Shown one piece after another: positions 1 to 8,293 of a stretch of 64,000 bases of DNA. The stretch comes from Virgibacillus proomii (GTDB taxonomy: Bacteria > Bacillota > Bacilli > Bacillales > Amphibacillaceae). The stretch covers positions 2,386,519 through 2,450,518 of the forward strand of contig NZ_FUFN01000010.1 in assembly GCF_900162615.1 (NCBI RefSeq), in the 5' to 3' direction. Under the pieces are notes generated by a model. The model did not search any database. It was given only the letters and a program-made list of their open reading frames with translations, and was not told where the DNA came from. Every line of letters starts with the position of its first letter. The stretch's first letter is position 1. The translations under genes and the position numbers were made by a program.

Positions 1-2
1 AT

Positions 3-461
3 GAAAAAAATCTTATTGGTAAGTTGAATCAATTCGGCGAAGATGTAAAAACACATCTACAACGAGGTAAAGCCATCCCTGCAGTAAATTATCTAAAAGC
101 CCTAGATTGGCAAAAGATAGCAACGAGTGAAGTTGACGAAGTTCTCATGGAGGTCGATATTATCGCAACACCTACTTTGCCTGCTAGCCCTAAACCAATT
201 CATACAGAATCCATTGAAATCGATGGTTTAGAAGAAGATATCTTCACATCTCTAACTAGATTTACTCGCTTATTTAGCTTAACTGGTCATCCCGCATTAT
301 CGCTTCCTATGGGGTTAACGGATGATGGATTACCAATCGGACTTCAACTTGTAAGTAAATATAACTATGAATCCCTATTAATTCGTGCAGGATTTGCTTT
401 TGAGCAAGCATATTTACAAGATTTTTACGACAAGCGATCTGCTGTTGCTAAAAGTCTTTAG
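3..461 (+). CDS. Amidase signature family protein, C-terminal part
   Basis: This is the last 150 or so residues of an amidase of the GatA/AtzF type, which hydrolyses amide bonds with a Ser-cisSer-Lys triad. The frame is open to the left edge, so the gene starts outside the window and the catalytic residues are not visible. What is seen is the typical C-terminal half: a VDIIATPTLP segment, then LFSLTGHPALSLPMG and GLPIGLQLV, all characteristic of the fold. The substrate cannot be inferred. It ends 15 bases before the chemoreceptor gene, so the two may be cotranscribed. Confidence 0.85.
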   Translation, partial: EKNLIGKLNQFGEDVKTHLQRGKAIPAVNYLKALDWQKIATSEVDEVLMEVDIIATPTLPASPKPIHTESIEIDGLEEDIFTSLTRFTRLFSLTGHPALSLPMGLTDDGLPIGLQLVSKYNYESLLIRAGFAFEQAYLQDFYDKRSAVAKSL

Positions 462-476
462 AATGGAGTAAACAAT

Positions 477-1328
477 ATGAAGAATACGGAACAAATTAAT
501 TCTGCTGTACTGCGTAATGTAGTTGAGACTGCACCATTCATGACAGAGTTGTTACAAAACGAGAATATACTTGTTGGTGTTGTAGATTTAGAAAAATACT
601 TATATTATGCACCAGGTAAAACACTTGATGCGAAAGTAAATACCGGAGATCCATTTTATGATCATGATTTATTTGGACAAGTAATTCACAACCGAAAACG
701 CACGATTATTAAAACTCCACCAGAATACGGAGAACCATTTAAAGGTGTTGGCATTCCAATATTCGATAACAGTGAACTGGTAGGCTGTCTAGGTATTGGA
801 ATCAGTTTAGATCAAGAGTACCAATTCCTTGAAATTATACATTCTTTGGAAGGTCTGTCCGATCATATCCAAGGAAGAGCACATAATATGCTCTCCCAAA
901 CGGAAGAACTATCAGCAACTGTTCAGGAGATTGCTGCACATTCCGAAAGCGTCAAACAGAATTCCGGGGAAATTAATGAAGTGACTCAATTTATCAATAA
1001 TGTTTCCGAACAATCGAATTTGCTTGGTCTTAATGCAGCGATTGAAGCAGCTAGAGCTGGAGAACAGGGACGCACTTTTTCAGTCGTTGCTAAAGAAATC
1101 CGGAAGATGGCAAAAGACTCTTCTCACGCAACAGATAAAATTAAAACTGTTATTGACGATATTATGCAAAATATTGAACAGACATCTGAACAATTAACAG
1201 ACATAGCCCAAGCCGTTCAAAGCCAAGAAGCCGAAGCCGAGATCTTTTCACAAATGACCGAAGAATTAAATGAGATGACAAATAAATTAAAAACCCATAT
1301 TGAAGTACTAACCAATGAAATTAATTAA
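477..1328 (+). CDS. Soluble methyl-accepting chemotaxis protein, YfmS-like
   Basis: A cytoplasmic chemoreceptor-like protein of 283 residues with no membrane segment. The N-terminal 120 residues form a small sensor region (GVVDLEKYLYYAPGK, then VGCLGIGISL) resembling the ligand domain of short Bacillus receptors such as YfmS, which has almost the same length. The C-terminal half is the signalling coiled coil, whose hairpin tip reads NLLGLNAAIEAARAGEQGR, the conserved CheA/CheW contact. It would modulate the chemotaxis kinase from inside the cell; the stimulus is unknown. A strong terminator follows directly. Confidence 0.88.
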   Translation: MKNTEQINSAVLRNVVETAPFMTELLQNENILVGVVDLEKYLYYAPGKTLDAKVNTGDPFYDHDLFGQVIHNRKRTIIKTPPEYGEPFKGVGIPIFDNSELVGCLGIGISLDQEYQFLEIIHSLEGLSDHIQGRAHNMLSQTEELSATVQEIAAHSESVKQNSGEINEVTQFINNVSEQSNLLGLNAAIEAARAGEQGRTFSVVAKEIRKMAKDSSHATDKIKTVIDDIMQNIEQTSEQLTDIAQAVQSQEAEAEIFSQMTEELNEMTNKLKTHIEVLTNEIN

Positions 1329-1340
1329 CATATATTTTTT

Positions 1341-1381
1341 TAAAGAGCACTAAAGCTTAATTTAAGCTTTAGTGCTCTTTT
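1341..1381 (+). terminator. Rho-independent terminator after the chemoreceptor
   Basis: Near-perfect stem AAAGAGCACTAAAGCTTAA with TTTAAGCTTTAGTGCTCTTT ending in a T run. It starts 13 bases after the chemoreceptor stop codon. Confidence 0.9.
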
Positions 1382-1445
1382 CGATTGCGTATCTATTTTC
1401 ACATTTTTACTAAAATAACAAATATAATTATTCTACCGGTAAGTG

Positions 1446-1474
1446 TTGACAAATCTGATGTAAGTTTATATAAT
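1446..1474 (+). promoter_or_regulatory. SigA promoter for the tRNA pair
   Basis: Consensus -35 TTGACA (1446-1451) and consensus -10 TATAAT (1469-1474) are separated by exactly 17 bases. The promoter lies about 50 bases before the first tRNA, as expected for a stable RNA operon. Confidence 0.85.
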
Positions 1475-1525
1475 GATTCTTGTCGGTAAAAAACGGCAGT
1501 CATTCAAACTTAATACTATTTCAAT

Positions 1526-1599
1526 GCGGGTGTAGTTTAATGGTAAAACCTCAGCCTTCCAAGCTGATGACGAGGGTTCGATTCCCTTCACCCGCTCCA
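1526..1599 (+). tRNA. tRNA-Gly (anticodon TCC)
   Basis: Full cloverleaf: acceptor GCGGGTG pairs with CACCCGC, the anticodon loop is CTTCCAA, the T-loop is TTCGATT, the discriminator base is T and CCA is encoded. It is the first of two tRNAs behind one promoter. Confidence 0.95.
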
Positions 1600-1609
1600 T
1601 ATATTATTT

Positions 1610-1683
1610 GTCCCAGTAGCTCAGCTGGATAGAGCAACAGCCTTCTAAGCTGTGGGTCGGGAGTTCGAATCTCTCCTGGGACG
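1610..1683 (+). tRNA. tRNA-Arg (anticodon TCT)
   Basis: Acceptor GTCCCAG pairs with CTGGGAC, the anticodon loop is CTTCTAA giving TCT, and the T arm is GGGAG-TTCGAAT-CTCTC. CCA is not encoded. Arg tRNAs are frequent integration sites, and the 3 kb downstream is full of decayed genes. Confidence 0.95.
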
Positions 1684-1691
1684 TATTGAGG

Positions 1692-1727
1692 AACCCTTGT
1701 GAGCACTATGTTTACAAGGGTTTTTAT
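1692..1727 (+). terminator. Terminator of the tRNA operon
   Basis: Stem AACCCTTGT / ACAAGGGTT with a 13-base loop followed by TTTTTATTTT, nine bases after the tRNA-Arg end. Confidence 0.85.
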
Positions 1728-1968
1728 TTTGTTAAGTGAGGTACGTAAATTCTAAAAAGATACCAATAGGATACCGATTTGCTCATGATTTAAAAACACT
1801 TCCTTAAACTTCCTTATTATAGACCTTAGACAAACAAATACATCTAGCTTGATGATTAGGTCACGTTAATTTCAGAGATTTTTTTAACAGTTTTAAAACC
1901 GGAAAAAGCTTGTCATATCAAGCATCTATAGCTTTCTGTTTGTTTTATGGTTTGTAGAATAATATATT

Positions 1969-1998
1969 CTCCCCCGCTCATTTTAGGGGAGGTTTTTT
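1969..1998 (+). terminator. Orphan terminator-like hairpin
   Basis: CTCCCC pairs with GGGGAG and is followed by TTTTTT. No gene precedes it within 280 bases, so it probably belonged to a lost gene. I see nothing else convincing between 1740 and 2090. Confidence 0.5.
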
Positions 1999-2091
1999 AT
2001 AAAGTGTGGATAGTCGTATCGTATCTTAATTTTAAACGCCCAAAAAGAAAAGGCATTTAAAACCTTCTCTTAATTTATCAACACTACGATA

Positions 2092-2205
2092 ATACATACG
2101 CATATTTATCTCCATCTCCAGTAAACATCCCTTCAGGATAAACTGCTGGTATAACTATTCCTTTTTTTCCTTGAATTTCTTTATATTCTTATTAAGTAAT
2201 ATCTT
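2092..2205 (-). pseudogene. Unidentified coding remnant
   Basis: Read on the minus strand, this stretch gives a protein-like run with KKGIVIPAVYPEGMF and GDKYAYVLS before a stop. There is an upstream stop and no start or ribosome binding site. I do not recognise the family. A second protein-like snippet (FEEGNTEPYAYSFTLKYNN, plus strand, about 2302-2358) follows. Both look like debris of once-coding DNA. Confidence 0.3.
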
Positions 2206-2780
2206 CCATTTACCTTACACACCAATTATCAAACGTGTTGCGTTCACCCTCAGCAAAATGTTGCCCATAAAGTCCGGGTAGCTGATCCAGTGAAATCTAT
2301 GAATTTGAAGAAGGCAACACCGAACCTTACGCTTATAGCTTCACACTGAAATACAATAATTAAGATGTATAGTTACCTTCATAAATACTACTATTGTCAC
2401 GCCTTGTTATGTATAAATTTAACAACTAAACAAATTCCTTTAACCATGATTATGATAAGGATTATATTTTCCTCTATATTTTTACGACAAAAATAACCAA
2501 AAGGTAATTAGTCCCTTTATAAAACTTAATAACGTTCTCCATAGATGTGAGAAAAAAAGTTAAACTGAACTAAAGCTAGATAGCGTAAGGAGAGTTACCT
2601 TTTACAAATAAAATTTAACCAAAGTATATAAATTTTACTGTAAGACATATTATTTTTGAACCTTCACCTTAATCATTCTCTTTTTCTACGTATAGCTATT
2701 CAACAAAAAGACATATTCTTGTGAATTTTATAAACGCTACAATGGAGCAAAAAAATAACAAGCGCCATTTCAAAAGTACC

Positions 2781-2937
2781 CTATAGATTATCTTCATCAT
2801 TGTCGTTCTCTTGTTGTTGTTCAGATGGTTCTTACGTTGGATCTGGCTCATTTTTAGTCTACACCATCACATCCAAATAAAAAAGCTATAGACACAATAG
2901 CTGAAAAAAGTCCAAGTAAATATTTTTTATTCCTCAC
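2781..2937 (-). pseudogene. Broken copy of small lipoprotein gene (paralogue of the one at 11.7 kb)
   Basis: On the minus strand a GAAAGGAG site precedes a start followed by a lipoprotein signal ending FLFGC, then DGVD. One inserted base and a GAA-to-TAA change then stop the frame. Reading past the shift gives KNEPDPT*EPSEQQQENDND, closely matching the intact lipoprotein at 11622-11777. The gene is therefore a decayed duplicate. It stands divergently to the intact small gene at 3117, exactly as the intact lipoprotein stands to a broken copy of that small gene at 11.9 kb. Confidence 0.85.
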
Positions 2938-3116
2938 ATAAATTCTCCTTTCAAATTTAATCATAAATTAGGCTAACCAAAATTTTTAGCTTTAATCATC
3001 AAGTTAAAAAGTGGAAGACCGTTTCAGTATAATTTTGATGAATTTATTAAAACTATTACTGTTTGTATTATTTTTAGGACTAAAAAACAAAATAATAAAA
3101 AAGGTGGTGAGTTTTG

Positions 3117-3365
3117 ATGAATAACAATAGAAGTATAATGACTTCTTTAGTTACTGTAGGTGCAATTGGTGCAGTTATATATGGTGTTTCAAGAGGTATA
3201 CAAAACGGAACTTTTCAACGGTGGCAACAAACCCTTTCTAATGCAATGAACAATCCACAAGTCCAACAATTAATGCAACCTTTAAATAACATGACAAATA
3301 ACCAAGGTATGCAACAAACGACATCTAACTTACAAAGCGGAATAAATAACGGACAACAACAATAG
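3117..3365 (+). CDS. Small Asn/Gln-rich protein, possibly DUF3918/YrzQ-like
   Basis: An 82-residue protein with an N-terminal stretch MTSLVTVGAIGAVIYGVS that could be a short membrane or amphipathic segment, followed by an Asn/Gln-rich tail with NNPQVQQLMQ and NNQGMQQ. The start pattern resembles the small Bacillus YrzQ/DUF3918 proteins of unknown function; that assignment is tentative. AAGGTGGTGAG lies in front of the ATG, which is why I start here rather than at the TTG one codon earlier. A decayed paralogue lies at 11948-12156. Confidence 0.65.
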   Translation: MNNNRSIMTSLVTVGAIGAVIYGVSRGIQNGTFQRWQQTLSNAMNNPQVQQLMQPLNNMTNNQGMQQTTSNLQSGINNGQQQ

Positions 3366-3388
3366 CAACAATTTAAATTGATTTAAAG

Positions 3389-3424
3389 TAAAGGATGGTT
3401 AACAATTACATGACCATCCTTTAC
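3389..3424 (+). terminator. Hairpin after the small Asn/Gln-rich gene
   Basis: TAAAGGATGGT pairs with ACCATCCTTTA around a 14-base loop. The paralogous locus at 12.17 kb carries the same hairpin, so it was duplicated with the gene. Confidence 0.6.
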
Positions 3425-3459
3425 AAGAGCTTCCAAACAGATTGTAGGATTTACTTTAT

Positions 3460-3955
3460 TTATTGCACATCATTTTTATACACCCACCAAAGAGTATCTC
3501 CTTTTTTTACTGTATAGATGCCTTTGCCTTTACCTGGGTTAGGAACCGCCTTTCTTAAGCTTAAGTTTAAATAATCAGCCATACCGTCAGCTATAGCCCG
3601 CCCAGCTTTTTTTCAACACTTCTTTGTTACGCAGCTTCTTAATGCTGATCGCGGAATCCGTATAGCCCGCCCACTGTCAGAATAGCGTGCATCTTAGATT
3701 CACATAACACATGAAAATTAGCCTTTTTAAGATCTCTATCTCTTAAATCATAAGCCTTAACAATACGTTTATGCATTTTACTGGCAAGATTTTCGGTGCT
3801 TGGATGATTACCTCAATAAGTATATGTTTCTGTACTTGTCCAAGAACCCCATTTACCTGTATTAGCGTTATAACATAAATTAGCACCCCAAGCATTTGCC
3901 TTGTTAGTTCGCTCAGTAAAGGTAAATCACGCTTCCTGTTGGGTCGTCTAAACAA
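3460..3955 (-). pseudogene. Decayed N-acetylmuramoyl-L-alanine amidase (Amidase_3 type)
   Basis: Minus-strand reading in changing frames gives TNKANAWGANLCYNANTG, then NLASKMHKRIVKAYDLRD, KKANFHVLCESKMHAILT and VGG. This is the order expected in the zinc amidases that cleave the MurNAc-L-Ala bond of peptidoglycan (ESKMPAIL is their usual catalytic-glutamate block). The frame ends in GIYTVKKGDTLWW, the start of a LysM wall-binding repeat, then stops. The N-terminal zinc ligands are missing and there are several frameshifts. It was probably a sporulation or phage-type lytic enzyme. Confidence 0.7.
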
Positions 3956-3957
3956 GA

Positions 3958-4152
3958 ACCTCTACATTCTCTTAGTTTCATCTGCCCAAGTATCTCTCTT
4001 AGCTCACCACCAACAATATTAATATCTTTGACCTCTTCAATTGTCATTCCTTCTTCAAGTTTATTAAAAGCTTCTTGGTAATTTTCACCGTTTTTTCTTC
4101 ATCATCTGAACAAGCAACCAAAGCAAAAGTTATCATACCCATTTCTTTTCAT
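3958..4152 (-). pseudogene. Decayed small lipoprotein
   Basis: A minus-strand start behind GGAGGGG leads into a frame with ITFALVACSDDEEK, a lipobox-like LVAC followed by acidic residues. A frameshift then gives NYQEAFNKLEEGMTIEEVKD, the pattern of small secreted domains of the DUF3862/SmpA type (a GMTxxEV motif). The signal sequence is too short and two frames are needed, so the gene is broken. Confidence 0.5.
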
Positions 4153-4280
4153 TCTCTTCCCCTCCATCAATATGTATACACTTATTATGATAAGATAAAG
4201 TTGGAAAAGTTAAAGACATCCCTTATACAAATTCTTTATATATTAATTAACTATTGAATCTCACCATTAATATTAACTCG

Positions 4281-4480
4281 GCCTGCATTCATTGCTCCAG
4301 TCACCCCAACCACCTATTTCCAACTCATCTACTGCATCCGAATCATTGTCTTGTATCGCTGTAAATACCGCCATCCATGCTGTTGATGGATCTAGGTATT
4401 TGTCAGTAAAGTTCGTCGCTTCGTATAATTCTTTTAATCTACGATCTAGCTCAGCATATTTCTCTTTCCTTTTCTTCTAT
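4281..4480 (-). pseudogene. Unidentified coding remnant
   Basis: The minus-strand frame reads KYAELDRRLKELYEATNFTD then KYLDPSTAWMAVF and DAVDELEIGGWGDW before a stop. It is clearly protein-like but has upstream stops and no start. The family is not recognised; it may be the C-terminus of a secreted or phage protein. The plus-strand open frame over it is a shadow. Confidence 0.4.
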
Positions 4481-4728
4481 TTCAGTCGTACCCCCTACTT
4501 CTTCTCTTACCCTCAATTGAGGTAATTTTTTAAAGAAGATAGAAAACCATATAAAAAATATGGGATAAAGCCTTAATTAAGCATAAAATTTTATAAGGAG
4601 AAACATTGCGGAGAAATAAAATATTAATTCGAAGAACAAATTAGAATGGGCATGGCATATGAAGAATCACATTTAGGTTTACTTATCTTATTTCTAACAA
4701 TCTGATAACTATTACCAAGAAATATTGC

Positions 4729-4790
4729 TAATTATGCAATTACGTGATAACATAATTGCATAATTACAATATATTACAATTGCGTAATTA
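4729..4790. promoter_or_regulatory. Three operator-like palindromes at 24-base spacing
   Basis: The near-palindrome TAATTGCATAATTA occurs three times: inverted at 4729-4742, direct at 4753-4766 and as CAATTGCGTAATTA at 4777-4790. The starts are exactly 24 bases apart. The outer parts of the first two also form a perfect 11-base inverted repeat, TTATGCAATTA/TAATTGCATAA. They end about 33 bases before the aldolase start codon, over the expected promoter. The ArsR-type regulator at 9782 is the natural candidate to bind here, but this is inference. Confidence 0.6.
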
Positions 4791-4823
4791 CTAAAAGCAT
4801 ATAAAATCTAAAGGTGGGATAAT

Positions 4824-5882
4824 ATGATTGATATGAGAAGTGATACCATAACAAGGCCAACAGGAGAAATGCGTGAAATAATTAAAAGAGCTAAAGTGGG
4901 AGATGATTGCTACCTTGAGGATACCAGTGTTAACAATTTAGAGGACTATTGTAAAGATGTTTTTAAGGTGGAAGGAGCACTATTTGTTCCTAGTGGAACA
5001 ATGGCTAATCAAATAGCTATTAAAGCTATAGTTGATGAGGGTAATGAAATTATTACGGAAGCAAATTATCACATTAACTTTTATGAAAGTGCTTCAACAG
5101 CAATTCTAAGTAGAGCTGTATTAAATTGCATTAGAAAAGCTGATGGAATAATTACAAGAGAAGATGTGGAAGTTTTAATAAAATCTAAACCAAGAGGTCC
5201 TAATTATTCAAAACCTCAGCTAGTTACAATCGAAAACACGATTAATAATTATCAAGGGAAGATTTTTCCTTTAGAGGAAATCACGTCCTTACATAATTTT
5301 ACACAAGACCTAGGATTAACACTACATATGGATGGTGCCAGATTATTTAATGCGCATGTGGCAACAGGAATACCTTTGTGGGAATACGCAAGTAATGTTG
5401 ATACCTTAACTGTTTGTTTCTCAAAAGGTCTTGGAGCGCCTTTTGGTTCGATGTTAATGGGAAGCAATAGTTTTATAGAATCGGCAAGAAAAGTCAGGAA
5501 ACAATTTGGTGGTGGTTTACATCAAATAGGCATGTTTGCGGCTGCTGCAAAATATGCTATGGAAAATTATCTAAAGAAAATTAAATTTGATCATCAATTA
5601 ACCAAAGAAATGGCTATATTATTAAATGATATCCCCCTTATAAAAATAGATTTAAAGAGCATAGAAACAAATATGATTTTCTTTAGTATAAGTGAAATAA
5701 CAAATAACATGAATAAATTTGTGGAATTATGTAAGGATAATGGATTGTTAATTTTTCCATGGTTGCCGGAAGTTGTGAGGATTGTAATCAATAAACATAT
5801 ATCAAGGGAAGACATATATGAAGCTGTAAAGATAATTAAATTTGTCGTAGAGGAACTCTCTGGGGTACGTTCCTATGCGTAA
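4824..5882 (+). CDS. PLP-dependent threonine-aldolase-family enzyme
   Basis: A 352-residue fold-type I PLP enzyme of the low-specificity threonine aldolase/beta-eliminating lyase family. Visible landmarks: RSDTITRPT at the N-terminus, SGTMANQ (phosphate loop), His83 stacking on the cofactor, Asp170 and Arg173 in HMDGARLFNA, and the Schiff-base Lys201 in CFSKGLGAPFGS. Family members cleave or form beta-hydroxy amino acids from glycine and an aldehyde. As first gene of an operon with an exporter and two ATP-grasp ligases, it more likely makes an unusual beta-hydroxy amino acid building block than feeds glycine metabolism. GGTGGG precedes the ATG. Function is firm at family level; the biosynthetic role is inferred. 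Confidence 0.88.
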   Translation: MIDMRSDTITRPTGEMREIIKRAKVGDDCYLEDTSVNNLEDYCKDVFKVEGALFVPSGTMANQIAIKAIVDEGNEIITEANYHINFYESASTAILSRAVLNCIRKADGIITREDVEVLIKSKPRGPNYSKPQLVTIENTINNYQGKIFPLEEITSLHNFTQDLGLTLHMDGARLFNAHVATGIPLWEYASNVDTLTVCFSKGLGAPFGSMLMGSNSFIESARKVRKQFGGGLHQIGMFAAAAKYAMENYLKKIKFDHQLTKEMAILLNDIPLIKIDLKSIETNMIFFSISEITNNMNKFVELCKDNGLLIFPWLPEVVRIVINKHISREDIYEAVKIIKFVVEELSGVRSYA

Positions 5883-7083
5883 GTTATTTAACAATGAAAG
5901 TTTTATAAGTTTCTTAATACGAGTTTTTAATTCGGTCGGATTTTTTATGTTTATCCCTTTATTATCCCTTTGGCTCATGGATGCAAAAACTATTGGTATA
6001 GGAAAGGCTAGTATAATTGTGGCTTCTTTTACTTTTGTATCTAAAGCTGGAAATGCTTTGGTTGGTGGGGTGATAAATAAGGTAGGTTTGAAGCTGAGCT
6101 TGATTATTGGCTTATTTGGTTCCTCAATTATCCTGTTATTAGTTACAATAAGTGAAATGTATATATTAATATTTATTTTAATGTTAACTTTAGGTTTGTT
6201 TATTTCATTATATAACATATCACTTAAAACACATATCTCATTAATGGAGGAATCTGAAAGAATCAATGCTTATGCCTTATTAAATATTGCGGTAAATGTT
6301 GGAGCGTCTCTTGGTCCTTTATTAGGTGGATTAATATTAGATTGGAATCCGAAGTATTTGTTATTAGCAAGCATGTTTAATTATATACTAGCAGGTTTTA
6401 TAACGCTGTTTTTACCTGAAGTCAAATTAGAAATAAATAAAAATTCGAATGATGGAAAATACACTTTAGAGAATAGAAATAAGGGAATTAATAATTTTAT
6501 AAAATTCGCCTTATTTTCTTCTGTTTTTTGGCTCTTGTATACTCAATTAATGACAACTTTTCCTGTTGTTTTTTCGCATTATTTTACAGGTAAAACTATA
6601 GGATTTTTCTTAACTATAAATGCTATTACAATAATCCTTATTCAAGGTTTCTATCCAAGAATACAACCATATTTTAAAAATGAATTATGGTATTCATTGG
6701 CCTTTGTATTAATAAGTATTTCATTTTTTTTATTATGGTTAAAACCAACTTTTCCATTAGTACTGTTAGCTATTATAATATTTAGTGTTAGCGAAGTTAT
6801 TTGGGTGCCGATGTTAGATAGTGAACTAGTAAAAAATAAAGGTAGTCTAAGTGCACCGTGGGCATTTGGCTTTGCTGGGATCTTTTGGGGGATTGGTGAA
6901 TCACTAGGAAGTTTCTTAGGATTGAATATTTATCATTACTTTTATAGAGATGCCTTTTTAATCCTGACATTTTTATCATTGCTGATCTTTGTTATATATA
7001 TAATTAATGTAAAAGTAAAAAATAATAAATCCCAAAATGGTAGGGGAGGAGAAGAAAAACATGAAAAGCCTTTTATTTCTTGA
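5875..7083 (+). CDS. MFS transporter, probable product exporter
   Basis: A 402-residue hydrophobic protein with about 12 predicted membrane segments in two halves separated by a polar stretch (LEINKNSNDGKYTLENRN). It has the layout of drug/metabolite exporters of the major facilitator superfamily. Its start overlaps the aldolase stop by eight bases, so the two are translationally coupled. It sits between the aldolase and the ligases, as BacE sits in the bacilysin cluster, which suggests export of the product and self-protection. The substrate is unknown. Confidence 0.85.
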   Translation: MRKLFNNESFISFLIRVFNSVGFFMFIPLLSLWLMDAKTIGIGKASIIVASFTFVSKAGNALVGGVINKVGLKLSLIIGLFGSSIILLLVTISEMYILIFILMLTLGLFISLYNISLKTHISLMEESERINAYALLNIAVNVGASLGPLLGGLILDWNPKYLLLASMFNYILAGFITLFLPEVKLEINKNSNDGKYTLENRNKGINNFIKFALFSSVFWLLYTQLMTTFPVVFSHYFTGKTIGFFLTINAITIILIQGFYPRIQPYFKNELWYSLAFVLISISFFLLWLKPTFPLVLLAIIIFSVSEVIWVPMLDSELVKNKGSLSAPWAFGFAGIFWGIGESLGSFLGLNIYHYFYRDAFLILTFLSLLIFVIYIINVKVKNNKSQNGRGGEEKHEKPFIS

Positions 7084-8293
7084 AACTAATAGCACAGGAA
7101 CAGGATCAAAGGCGATGAAGATTGCAAAAGAATTTGGTTTTAAAGTTCACTTTTGGACTATTGGTTTTGAACAGTATTCCTCTATGAACGAAGAGGAACA
7201 TCCGAAAAATATTTGTGACGAATTTTTGGTTATTGACACTTATGATGTTAAAAAAATGATAAAAATAATCAAAGATAGGGGACTGAATTTTTCTGGGGTT
7301 TTGGCATTTGATGATTATCATCTATATTCTGCAGCTGCAATTGCAAAGGAGTTCAGTTTACCTGGACACTCTTTACAATCTTTAGAGCGTGTGCGTAATA
7401 AAGGAATAATGCGGGAGTATCTTTCTAACAGTCAGTTTGAATTAATTTTGCAACCAAAGTATTATATTATTTCTTCCTTAGAAGATCTCAAAATGAAGGA
7501 AATATCATTTCCTTGTATTATCAAGCCTGTAGATGATAGTGGCAGTAACGGAGTGTCAATATGTGCTAATAAAAAACAGTTAAAAAAAGCGTTAATTGAA
7601 GAGATGAAGCGAAAAGTGAATGAGCGAGGATATCATTTAAAAAACGAATGGATAGTTGAAGAACTCTTAAAGGGCAATGAGTATTCTGCTGAAATGATAT
7701 ATTCTAATGGTAAATGGAAATTAATCTCCATTACAGAGAAGGAAACTTTTGGTAATCATTCAGTAGAATGTGGTCATGTAACTGGATTATTAGATTTTTC
7801 ATTTGATGATTTAGAGTATAGAATATCAATGTTATTAAATTTATTTGGGCTTGACTATGGAGCCGCACATGTTGAGTTCTTTATAAACGATGAAATTTTA
7901 TATCTTGTAGAGATAAACCCTAGGTTAGCTGGAGATTTAATACCAGAATTGGTGGAAATAGCCACCGGAATTAATATGGTAAAAGAAACAGTAGCTCAAT
8001 CTGTAAAAGAATATACATGTATAGAACATACAAAGATGAAATTTGCTGCTATACAGTTTTTTCTACCCACTCGGATAGGTAAATATAAAAGTGTAAATAA
8101 AATAGATGAATTGAAACAAATCGATGGTTTTGTAAGGATTAGTTTAAACCAATTACCTTATATATCAAATGGTGTTAAAAGTAGTTATGATAGGCTAGGG
8201 TATGTCATTACTAGTGGCGAGACAAAAGAAAAAGCGGTTAACAGTGCAAAAAAGGCAATTAACATGTTAGAGTGGAGTGTTATAGATGAATAG
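7061..8293 (+). CDS. ATP-grasp ligase 1
   Basis: A 410-residue ATP-grasp enzyme of the BacD/carnosine-synthase-like carboxylate-amine ligase group. These activate a carboxylate as acyl phosphate and join it to an amine. Seen: an N-terminal pre-ATP-grasp domain, Lys155 in PCIIKPVDDSGSNGV (ATP binding), WIVEELLKGNEYSAE, and metal ligands Glu284 and Asn286 with Arg288 in LVEINPRLAGD. I start at the ATG behind GGGGAGGAG; an in-frame ATG 24 bases upstream lacks such a site. The gene overlaps the MFS end and itself overlaps ligase 2 by eight bases. Confidence 0.87.
   Translation: MKSLLFLETNSTGTGSKAMKIAKEFGFKVHFWTIGFEQYSSMNEEEHPKNICDEFLVIDTYDVKKMIKIIKDRGLNFSGVLAFDDYHLYSAAAIAKEFSLPGHSLQSLERVRNKGIMREYLSNSQFELILQPKYYIISSLEDLKMKEISFPCIIKPVDDSGSNGVSICANKKQLKKALIEEMKRKVNERGYHLKNEWIVEELLKGNEYSAEMIYSNGKWKLISITEKETFGNHSVECGHVTGLLDFSFDDLEYRISMLLNLFGLDYGAAHVEFFINDEILYLVEINPRLAGDLIPELVEIATGINMVKETVAQSVKEYTCIEHTKMKFAAIQFFLPTRIGKYKSVNKIDELKQIDGFVRISLNQLPYISNGVKSSYDRLGYVITSGETKEKAVNSAKKAINMLEWSVIDE

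Noticed and set aside
4292..4525. Plus-strand open frame of 77 codons
   Set aside because: Composition is Ser/Tyr/Phe-rich like a reverse-frame shadow; the minus strand of the same DNA reads as the real, broken coding segment.
4780..4805. TTGCGT / TATAAA as promoter of the ligase operon
   Set aside because: The spacer would be only 14 bases; other pairings are equally weak, so no promoter is claimed.
5802..6266. Minus-strand frame of 154 codons over the MFS gene
   Set aside because: Antisense shadow of the AT-rich transporter gene, without ribosome binding site and overlapping it fully.
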